Shown in pieces: positions 24,941 to 31,119 of a stretch of 64,000 nt of DNA. The stretch is taken from NCBI RefSeq assembly GCF_000424005.1, contig NZ_AUJB01000008.1, positions 434,001 to 498,000 of the forward strand. The letters run 5' to 3'. Origin of the DNA: Pseudobutyrivibrio ruminis CF1b. GTDB taxonomy: Bacteria > Bacillota > Clostridia > Lachnospirales > Lachnospiraceae. How positions within the stretch are numbered: the first letter of the stretch is position 1; every line of letters starts with the position of its first letter. Position numbers and translations under genes: made by a program. Below the pieces are notes generated by a model, which did not search any database, had not been told where the DNA came from, and saw nothing but the letters and a program-made list of their open reading frames with translations.

Positions 24941-26077
24941 ATGACAAAGATTGATATAATTTCAGGTTTCCTGGGTGCAGGAAAGACTACTTACATTAAA
25001 AAGATGCTTGAAGAAGCTTATAAAGGTGAGAAAGTAGTTCTTATTGAGAACGAGTTCGGCGAGGTTGGTATCGACGGCGGTTTCTTAAAGGATGCTGGTA
25101 TCACTATTTCAGAGATGAACTCTGGTTGTATCTGCTGTTCACTTGTTGGAGATTTCGATAAGAATCTTCACGAAGTTCTCGAGAAGTTCAGCCCAGATCG
25201 TATTCTTATTGAGCCATCTGGTGTTGGTAAGCTTTCAGATGTTATGACATCTGTTATTAAGCTTGAGGAGACAGCTGATGTTAAGCTTTGCGGCCTCGTT
25301 ACAGTAGTAAATGCACTTAAGGCTTCTAAGCAGATGAAGGCCTTTGGTGAGTTCTTCAACAATCAGATTGAATTTGCTACTACAATCGTTCTTTCACGTT
25401 CACAGACAGCTACAGAGGATCAGCTTGAGTTCTGCGTTAAGCAGATTCAGAAGCTCAATCCAAAGGCTGCTATCATTACAACTCCATGGGAAGAAATCAC
25501 AGGAGAGAAGCTTCTTTCAGTTATGGAAGGACAGGATAATCTTGCAGCTGAGATGAAGCACCTTGCTGAGGAAGCTCACGAGGAACATGAGCACGAGCAT
25601 CATCACCACGATCATGATGAGCATGACCACGAGCATGAGCATCACCATCACGATCATGATGATCATGACCACGAGCATGAGCATCATCATCACGACCATG
25701 ATGAGCATGACCACGAGCATGAACATCATCACGAGCATGGCGAGAACTGCACATGTGGTTGCCATGACCATGATCATGAGCATCATCACCATCATGCAGA
25801 TGAAGTATTTAATACTTGGGGCAAGGAAACACCTCATAAGTTCGAGAAGGCTACTATCGAGAAGGCTATGAAGGCATTTGCTAACACTACTGACTACGGC
25901 ACAGTTATCCGTTCAAAGGGTATGGTTGAGTCTGTAGAGGGCGGCTGGATTTACTTCGACTTCGTAGACGGAGAGTACGAGCTTAGAAGCGGTGAGCCAG
26001 ATTACACAGGACGTCTTGTTGTAATTGGTGCAGATATTGATGAGCACAAGATCGAAGAACTTTTCGGTTTAGAGTAA
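24941..26077 (+). CDS. CobW/COG0523 GTPase with long His-rich metal-binding tract
   Basis: G3E-family GTPase, presumed metallochaperone or metal insertase. 378 residues; ATG 24941 follows AGGAAGG, and the longer frame start is upstream of that site. Walker A GFLGAGKTT at 9-17; the family metal-site motif CICC at about 65; C-terminal CobW domain at ~300-378. Between them, residues ~213-285 are almost only His, Asp and Glu, encoded by three exact-length 42-base tandem units plus a partial one, then CTCGC and HHHHH. His-rich tracts in this family bind Zn, Ni or Co. The neighbouring gene is a second COG0523 protein. Cobalt is a tempting substrate given the B12 cluster, but zinc is equally likely. 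Confidence 0.9.
   Translation: MTKIDIISGFLGAGKTTYIKKMLEEAYKGEKVVLIENEFGEVGIDGGFLKDAGITISEMNSGCICCSLVGDFDKNLHEVLEKFSPDRILIEPSGVGKLSDVMTSVIKLEETADVKLCGLVTVVNALKASKQMKAFGEFFNNQIEFATTIVLSRSQTATEDQLEFCVKQIQKLNPKAAIITTPWEEITGEKLLSVMEGQDNLAAEMKHLAEEAHEEHEHEHHHHDHDEHDHEHEHHHHDHDDHDHEHEHHHHDHDEHDHEHEHHHEHGENCTCGCHDHDHEHHHHHADEVFNTWGKETPHKFEKATIEKAMKAFANTTDYGTVIRSKGMVESVEGGWIYFDFVDGEYELRSGEPDYTGRLVVIGADIDEHKIEELFGLE
25586..25738 (+). repeat. 42-base tandem repeat encoding His/Asp/Glu tract
   Basis: Three consecutive units (25586-25627, 25628-25669, 25670-25711) and a partial fourth to 25738 encode the 14-residue motif HEHEHHHHDHDEHD with one E-to-D change. In frame within the COG0523 GTPase gene; a likely site of copy-number variation. 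Confidence 0.9.
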
Positions 26078-26100
26078 TACATTTTTAGATAGAGGTTAGA

Positions 26101-27057
26101 ATGGCTAGAGATATACCAGTTTATGTCTTTACTGGATTTATGGATAGTGGAAAAACTACTCTTATTCAGGAGACATTGTTTGAAAATGACTTCGCTCAGG
26201 GCGGAGAAGATAAGATCCTCATTCTTTCTTGTGAGGATGGAGATGTAGAATACGACATCGAGAAGCTTAAGACTATCAATGCAAAGGTTGCTACTATCGA
26301 TTCTGAAGAGGAGTTCAACCTTGAAAATCTTACACGCATCTCAAAGGAATATGACCCTGATGTTATTTTCCTTGAGTACAATGGTACATGGGGTGTTGAT
26401 AAGATTTATGATGAGCCACTTCCAGAGGGATGGGTTCCAGCACAGAGTCTTGCTACAGTAGATGCTACTACATTTGAGAACTACCTTAACAACATGCGTA
26501 CCATGATGATGGAGCAGCTTTTCAAGGCAGAGGTAGTTATCTTTAATCGTTGTACAGATGCTACACCAAAGACAAAGTTCAGAGGACAGATTAAGTCTAT
26601 GAATCGTCCAGCTCAGATTGTTTATGAGCGTGCAGATGGTACAATCGATGATTCTCCAGAGGAGCTTCCATTTGATATCGATGCAGATGTTATCGAAATC
26701 ACAGATGCTGATTATGCACTCTGGTTTATGGATTGTATGGAGACACCAAAGAAGTACGATGGTAAGACTGTTCACTTCAGAGGTCTTGTTTATAATCCGA
26801 ATGATAAGAAGCTTCGCAGGGATGTATTTATTCCAGGTCGTTTTGCTATGACTTGCTGTGTTGAGGATATTCAGTTCCTTGGCATGAAGTGTAAGTGGGA
26901 CAATGCAACATCTCTTGGCCATAGAAGCTGGATTGATATCACAGCTACTATTAAGGTTGAGTTTGCAAAAGAGTATAAGGGTAAGGGTCCGGTTCTCTAT
27001 CCTGTATCTATTGAGCCAGCTGAGAAGCCAGAAGATGAGCTTGTATATTTTAGTTAA
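26101..27057 (+). CDS. COG0523 GTPase fused to YcgQ/DUF1980-like C-terminal domain
   Basis: 318 residues. N-terminal P-loop GFMDSGKTT at 12-20, then a G3E-like core with IFLEYNGTWG in place of the usual EPSG segment. The CxCC metal motif of typical CobW proteins is missing (SCEDGDVEYD there). The C-terminal ~90 residues (HFRGLVYNP, IPGRFAMTCCVEDIQFLGMKC, SWIDITATI) resemble the conserved C-terminal domain of TIGR03943/YcgQ proteins, which in Bacillus are linked to zinc limitation. Starts 23 bases after the other GTPase and ends in a strong terminator: a two-gene unit, probably metal homeostasis. Domain assignment for the C-terminus is from motif memory. Confidence 0.8.
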   Translation: MARDIPVYVFTGFMDSGKTTLIQETLFENDFAQGGEDKILILSCEDGDVEYDIEKLKTINAKVATIDSEEEFNLENLTRISKEYDPDVIFLEYNGTWGVDKIYDEPLPEGWVPAQSLATVDATTFENYLNNMRTMMMEQLFKAEVVIFNRCTDATPKTKFRGQIKSMNRPAQIVYERADGTIDDSPEELPFDIDADVIEITDADYALWFMDCMETPKKYDGKTVHFRGLVYNPNDKKLRRDVFIPGRFAMTCCVEDIQFLGMKCKWDNATSLGHRSWIDITATIKVEFAKEYKGKGPVLYPVSIEPAEKPEDELVYFS

Positions 27058-27067
27058 AGATATTTTA

Positions 27068-27109
27068 AGTTACTATTCACAGTAAAGTATTGTGAATAGT
27101 AACTTTTTT
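27068..27109 (+). terminator. Terminator after the COG0523 pair
   Basis: A perfect 14-base stem: AGTTACTATTCACA (27068-27081) with TGTGAATAGTAACT (27091-27104), 9-base loop, then T6. Confidence 0.92.
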
Positions 27110-27123
27110 ATGCGCTTTAACAC

Positions 27124-27152
27124 TTTACAAAACTAAAGAAATGAGATAAATT
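27124..27152 (+). promoter_or_regulatory. Promoter of nfnA-nfnB
   Basis: TTTACA at 27124-27129, 17-base spacer, TAAATT at 27147-27152; 37 bases before the start codon region. Confidence 0.5.
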
Positions 27153-27188
27153 ATTAGAAATTGGTTAAAAAGGGAAGGAGTCTTGTTT

Positions 27189-28079
27189 ATGTATCCAATC
27201 GTAAAGAAGGAAAAGCTTTCTGATAAGATTTTCCTTATGGTGGTTAAGGCACCACGTGTTGCTGACGGTTGCTTACCAGGTCAGTTTATTATCGTAAAGA
27301 TTGATGAGGAGGGTGAGCGTATTCCTCTCACTATTTGCGACTATGATAGAGCAGAGGGAACAATTACTATTGTATTCCAGATTGTAGGCGCTTCTACAGA
27401 GCGTATGGCACTTCTTAATGAAGGAGATGCATTCGCTGATTTCGTAGGTCCTTTAGGACAGCCTTCAGAGCTTTGTCTTGAAGAAGATTTAGAAGAGACT
27501 AAAAAGAAGAGCATAGTCTTCATCGCAGGTGGTGTTGGTACAGCTCCAGTATATCCACAGGTTAAGTGGCTTAAGGAGCACGGTGTTAAGACTACAGTTA
27601 TTATTGGTGCACGTTCAAAGGATATCCTTTTCTATGAGGACGAGATGCGCGAAGTAGCTGATGAGCTTTACCTTGCAACAGATGATGGTAGCTATGGTTT
27701 CCACGGAAATGGTTGCCAGCAGCTTCAGGCACTTGTTGACGCAGGAAAGAAGTACGATCACTGCGTAGCAATCGGTCCTATGATTATGATGAAATTTGTA
27801 TGTCTCCTTACAAAGGAGCTTGGCATTCCTACAGTTGTTTCTATGAACCCAATCATGGTTGATGGAACAGGTATGTGTGGAGCTTGCCGTCTTGTAGTAG
27901 GTGATGAGGTTAAGTTTGCTTGCGTTGATGGACCAGAGTTTGATGGTCACCTTGTAGACTTTGATCAGGCTATGGCTAGAGCAAAGCAGTACAAGACAGA
28001 AGAAGGCAGAGCACTTCTTAAGCAGCAGGAAGGTGACACACATCACGGCGGATGTGGACATTGTGGAGGTGACAAGTAA
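27189..28079 (+). CDS. nfnA: NADH-dependent ferredoxin:NADP+ oxidoreductase, small subunit (NfnA type)
   Basis: FAD- and [2Fe-2S]-containing subunit of the electron-bifurcating transhydrogenase; also annotated as sulfide dehydrogenase or GltA-associated subunit. 296 residues from ATG 27189, set by AAGGAG at 27175-27180. FAD-binding RIPLTICDYD near 50, nucleotide-binding IAGGVGTAPVYPQ near 112, GARSKD, and the cluster cysteines in GTGMCGACRLVVG plus a later FACVDGPEF. The C-terminal GGCGHCGGDK tail is an extra Cys/His patch. Stop and nfnB start overlap by one base. Confidence 0.88.
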   Translation: MYPIVKKEKLSDKIFLMVVKAPRVADGCLPGQFIIVKIDEEGERIPLTICDYDRAEGTITIVFQIVGASTERMALLNEGDAFADFVGPLGQPSELCLEEDLEETKKKSIVFIAGGVGTAPVYPQVKWLKEHGVKTTVIIGARSKDILFYEDEMREVADELYLATDDGSYGFHGNGCQQLQALVDAGKKYDHCVAIGPMIMMKFVCLLTKELGIPTVVSMNPIMVDGTGMCGACRLVVGDEVKFACVDGPEFDGHLVDFDQAMARAKQYKTEEGRALLKQQEGDTHHGGCGHCGGDK

Positions 28080-29467
28080 TGGGAGACGTTTTAGTTAGAG
28101 TACCTATTTCAGAGCAGGACCCAAAGGTTCGTGCTACAAACTTTGAAGAGGTTTGTCTTGGATATACAGAGGAAGAGGCAGTAGAAGAGGCAGGTCGTTG
28201 CCTTAACTGTAAGAAGCCTATGTGTGTAGGCGGCTGCCCAGTTTCTATCAATATTCCTGCATTTATCGAGCAGGTTAAGGAGCGCAACTTTGAGAAGGCT
28301 TATGAAATCATTTCTGAGTCATCAGCTCTTCCAGCAGTTTGTGGTCGTGTTTGCCCACAGGAGTCACAGTGCGAAGGCAAGTGTATCCGTGGTATCAAGG
28401 GTGAGGCAGTAGCTATCGGAAAGCTTGAGCGTTTCGTTGCTGACTGGGCTCGCGAGAATGGAATTAAGCCAAAGAATACATCTACTCCAAACGGACACAA
28501 GGTAGCAGTTATCGGTTCAGGCCCTTCAGGTCTTACTGCAGCTGGCGATCTTGCAAAGCTTGGTTATGATGTTACTGTATTTGAAGCCCTTCACGAGATG
28601 GGCGGTGTACTTGTTTATGGTATTCCAGAGTTCCGTCTTCCAAAGGACAAGGTAGTAAAGGCAGAAGTTGAGAACGTAAAGGCGCTCGGCGTTAAGTTTG
28701 AGAAGAACGTAATCATCGGTCGTTCAATCACAATCGATGAGCTTATGGAAAAAGAAGGCTACGAGGCTGTATTCATCGGTTCAGGTGCTGGTCTTCCAAT
28801 GTTCATGCACATTCCTGGTGAGCAGGCTAACGGTGTATTCTCAGCAAATGAGTACCTTACACGTAACAACCTTATGAAGGCTTTCAAGGAAGGTTATGAC
28901 ACACCAATCGCTCGCGGCAAGAAGGTCGTAGTAGTAGGTGGTGGTAACGTAGCTATGGATGCTGCACGTACAGCACTTCGTCTTGGAGCAGAGGTACATG
29001 TTGTATACCGTCGTTCTGAGGCAGAGCTTCCTGCAAGAGCGGAGGAAGTTCATCACGCTAAAGAAGAGGGCGTTATCTTTGACCTTCTTCAGAATCCAGT
29101 TGAGATCCTCGTTAACGAGGAAGGCTCAGTTCGTGGATGTAAGGTTATCAAGATGGAACTTGGCGAGCCAGATGCTTCAGGCCGTCGTCGTCCAGTAGAG
29201 ATTCCAGGTAGCGAGTATGAAATCGAGTGCGATACAGTTATCATGTCACTTGGTACATCTCCAAACCCACTTATCTCTAGCACAACATCTGGTCTTGATA
29301 CAAACAAGAAGGGTTGCCTTATCGCTACAGAGCAGGGCGCTACAACAAAGGATGCTGTATTCGCAGGTGGTGATGCCGTTACAGGTGCAGCTACAGTTAT
29401 CCTCGCTATGGGCGCAGGTAAGACAGCAGCCGCAGCAATCGACGAGTACTTCAAGTCTAAGAACTAG
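28079..29467 (+). CDS. nfnB: NfnB / glutamate synthase small-subunit-like flavoprotein
   Basis: 462 residues. N-terminal 4Fe-4S cysteines in CLNCKKPMCVGGCP and CGRVCPQESQCEGKC, then FAD motif GSGPSGLTAAGDLA (about 141) and NADPH motif GGGNVAMDAARTALRLGA (about 285). Sequence alone cannot separate NfnB from glutamate synthase GltA, but the adjacent NfnA-type subunit and absence of the large glutamate synthase subunit favour the bifurcating NADH/ferredoxin/NADP+ enzyme, which balances reduced ferredoxin in fermenting anaerobes. Cytoplasmic complex. Followed by a terminator. Confidence 0.88.
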   Translation: MGDVLVRVPISEQDPKVRATNFEEVCLGYTEEEAVEEAGRCLNCKKPMCVGGCPVSINIPAFIEQVKERNFEKAYEIISESSALPAVCGRVCPQESQCEGKCIRGIKGEAVAIGKLERFVADWARENGIKPKNTSTPNGHKVAVIGSGPSGLTAAGDLAKLGYDVTVFEALHEMGGVLVYGIPEFRLPKDKVVKAEVENVKALGVKFEKNVIIGRSITIDELMEKEGYEAVFIGSGAGLPMFMHIPGEQANGVFSANEYLTRNNLMKAFKEGYDTPIARGKKVVVVGGGNVAMDAARTALRLGAEVHVVYRRSEAELPARAEEVHHAKEEGVIFDLLQNPVEILVNEEGSVRGCKVIKMELGEPDASGRRRPVEIPGSEYEIECDTVIMSLGTSPNPLISSTTSGLDTNKKGCLIATEQGATTKDAVFAGGDAVTGAATVILAMGAGKTAAAAIDEYFKSKN

Positions 29468-29486
29468 ACTAATATCAACTATATGG

Positions 29487-29518
29487 CGGTCTCTGGGAAT
29501 CCCAGAGGCCGTTTTTTT
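29487..29518 (+). terminator. Terminator after nfnB
   Basis: CGGTCTCTGGG (29487-29497) pairs with CCCAGAGGCCG (29501-29511) with one mismatch, followed by seven T. Confidence 0.9.
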
Positions 29519-29530
29519 ATGCAATTTAGT

Positions 29531-29820
29531 CAGCTTGCCCCAGCCCCTAGATTTTTATGGTGGCCCGCTATGGCCCTGGTGTGTCCGTCTCCCTCACCTT
29601 CCACTATCGCTCTCACAGAATTATGATTTTCTAAATACTACGTGTCGCTTTCTTAATTGGTAAGTGTCTTTTCAATTCTTTGCACTTCTGTCAAGAATGT
29701 GTGCTTAACACAGACATGAATTTTATTTTATTTAATATTCTCCAAAATTTTTGTTGAAGGTTGCTGGACATTTGGAATGAGCTTAGTAGAACTTAAAGAG
29801 ATATTTGAATTGTAAGGGCA
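29531..29820. repeat. Left arm of a long imperfect inverted repeat
   Basis: About 290 bases whose sequence matches the reverse complement of 29881-30168 along its whole length, roughly 70% by eye with small indels. The best block is TGGCCCGCTATGGCCCTGG followed by GTGTCCGTCTCCC and CACCTTCCACTA. No protein is supported: the left arm has stops in frame with peptides seen from the other arm. Confidence 0.85.
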
Positions 29821-29880
29821 GCTGCCGCTAGGACGGCGGCAGCAGTGGTCACCTGAAACAGGACGTTGAATGTGCCACGG
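29821..29880. other. Centre of the inverted pair with GC-rich hairpin
   Basis: Sixty bases between the arms. GCTGCCGC (29821-29828) pairs with GCGGCAGC (29836-29843) around a short loop; CCTGAAACAGG forms a second small hairpin. It would be the loop of a giant hairpin if both arms are transcribed. Confidence 0.6.
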
Positions 29881-30168
29881 TGCCCTTACAACCAAATATC
29901 CCTTTTTTAGTTCTACTTAGCAAATGGAACATGAAAGCAACCTCAACAAATAACTTTGGAGAATATTTATAGATACCTAACATGTCTGTGGAAAGCACAA
30001 CATTCTCTTCGAAGTGCAAAACCAGTGAAAAGACACTTACAAAAGCTCCACTTGTAGTATTAAAAAAATCTATAATTCTGCTCAAATGCTTTAGTGGAAG
30101 GTGGGGGAGACGGACACCCCAGGGCCACAGCGGGCCAGTGAAGGTAGTGTGGGGCTGAGGCAGGGCTG
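29881..30168. repeat. Right arm of a long imperfect inverted repeat
   Basis: Inverted, diverged copy of 29531-29820. Both inner ends read TGCCCTTACA / TGTAAGGGCA; conserved patches include AATATTCTCCAAA, CACAGACATG, GTAAGTGTCTTTTCA and AGTAGAACT. Read on the minus strand it is open for much of its length, but without a ribosome binding site. Confidence 0.85.
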
Positions 30169-30180
30169 AAATTTGGGCAC

Positions 30181-30208
30181 AAAAAACGGCCACCATAAAT
30201 GGTGACCG
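30181..30208 (-). terminator. Minus-strand terminator of the 43-codon gene
   Basis: CGGTCACCA / TGGTGGCCG stem (30187-30195 with 30200-30208) followed on the minus strand by six T (A run at 30181-30186). It sits 15 bases after the stop of the small gene. Confidence 0.85.
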
Positions 30209-30222
30209 ACATATATTAAATA

Positions 30223-30354
30223 TTAGTCTTCGTACTGACCAAAAGCATACTTGAAGAATGATACTGGCTCCTTGCCTGCGTTCTTCTGAACTCTGCAATA
30301 CTTCTCATAATCTGAATAAATTGTGTACATCTGGAATGATACTTCTTCGAACAT
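30223..30354 (-). CDS. Small hypothetical protein, 43 residues
   Basis: Begins MFEEVSFQMYTIYSDYEKY and ends VSFFKYAFGQYED; acidic and aromatic-rich, no membrane segment, one Cys. I do not recognise it. Everything around it argues for a real gene: a perfect AGGAGG site 8 bases before the ATG, TTGACA/TATCAT promoter with 17-base spacing, and an intrinsic terminator just after the stop. Monocistronic, divergent from the tetR-type gene. A regulatory small protein or part of the neighbouring non-coding element is possible. Confidence 0.8.
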   Translation of the reverse strand: MFEEVSFQMYTIYSDYEKYCRVQKNAGKEPVSFFKYAFGQYED

Positions 30355-30401
30355 TCTTATTTCCTCCTAAAAAATCTCTCTGTTTCTTGTTTACATGGCA
30401 C

Positions 30402-30430
30402 ATGATAAACCCCTGGTTGTACTTTGTCAA
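30402..30430 (-). promoter_or_regulatory. Strong promoter of the 43-codon gene
   Basis: On the minus strand, TTGACA (30425-30430), a 17-base spacer and TATCAT (30402-30407); about 48 bases before the start codon. Confidence 0.8.
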
Positions 30431-30477
30431 CAAAAATATTGTAAAAGAATTGTGAAAAATGGACAAACCTATTTCTA

Positions 30478-30523
30478 TTGAGTTAGTTTCCATGTCTGTG
30501 GTATTATTTATGTAAGGAAACTC
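30478..30523 (+). promoter_or_regulatory. tetR promoter with possible operator
   Basis: TTGAGT (30478-30483), 18-base spacer, TATTAT (30502-30507). Inverted half-sites GTTTCC (30486-30491) and GGAAAC (30516-30521) flank the -10 element, a plausible autorepression site; the 24-base gap between half-sites is large for a TetR dimer. Confidence 0.4.
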
Positions 30524-30558
30524 GATATACAAATTATAGTTTTTGGGAGTAAAAACGT

Positions 30559-31119
30559 ATGAATGAAAGAATTTTAGAGGGTGCGTTAAACGTATTCAAG
30601 GAAAAAGGTCCTAAGTTCACAATGGACGATCTTGCATCTGAAATGAAGATGAGCAAGAAAACTATCTACACAGTTTTCAACGATAAGAATGAATTAATGT
30701 GTGAGATGGTAGATTACGCCTTCAACATTATTAAGGAGGAAGAGGATAAGGTTTACAAAAATGACAAGCTTTCTACTGTAGAGAAGCTTAGAGGTATTCT
30801 TGTTGTACTTCCAGAGAATAGCTATGGATTTGATTATGCAGCCATGCAGCAAATGGCTGAAAAGTATCCTATGGCTCATGAGAAACTTAATAATCGTCTC
30901 GAGAGTGGATGGGAGAAGACTTTCGACCTCCTTAATAAGGGGATGGAAGAAGGCAAGATTAGAAAGATTAATCTTGAAATTTTTAAGCTTATTTATGGTT
31001 CCAGCGTAGAGCGTTTATTAATGGGTGATTTCCTTAAGGAAAGCAAAATGGATTATCCAACTGCTTTAAAGGAAGTCGTTGATGTACTTATTGATGGAAT
31101 TCTTATAAAGGAAAAGTAA
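30559..31119 (+). CDS. TetR-family transcriptional regulator
   Basis: 186 residues. N-terminal HTH of the TetR type: ILEGALNVFKEKGPKFTMDDLASEMKMSKKTIYTVF (in two parts, residues ~5-40), then a divergent all-helical ligand domain. It is the first gene of the galactoside operon: its stop codon is directly followed by the ATG of the GH2 enzyme. Likely represses the operon and itself; the effector is unknown. Control of sugar operons by TetR proteins is less usual than by LacI or AraC. Confidence 0.9.
   Translation: MNERILEGALNVFKEKGPKFTMDDLASEMKMSKKTIYTVFNDKNELMCEMVDYAFNIIKEEEDKVYKNDKLSTVEKLRGILVVLPENSYGFDYAAMQQMAEKYPMAHEKLNNRLESGWEKTFDLLNKGMEEGKIRKINLEIFKLIYGSSVERLLMGDFLKESKMDYPTALKEVVDVLIDGILIKEK

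Noticed and set aside
25517-25871. Met/His-rich alternative frames and a repeat array that could be taken for CRISPR
   Set aside because: The 42-base units are directly adjacent without spacers and in frame with the GTPase; the other frames are shadows of the CAT/GAT codons.
29849-30298. 149-codon minus-strand open frame over the right arm, with a partly similar plus-strand frame (29217-29663) over the left arm
   Set aside because: Both arms can be read as GPLWPWxVRLPHLPL, but this follows from the shared repeat DNA. No start site or RBS is suitable, the left arm has a stop soon after, and the right frame overlaps the well-supported 43-codon gene.
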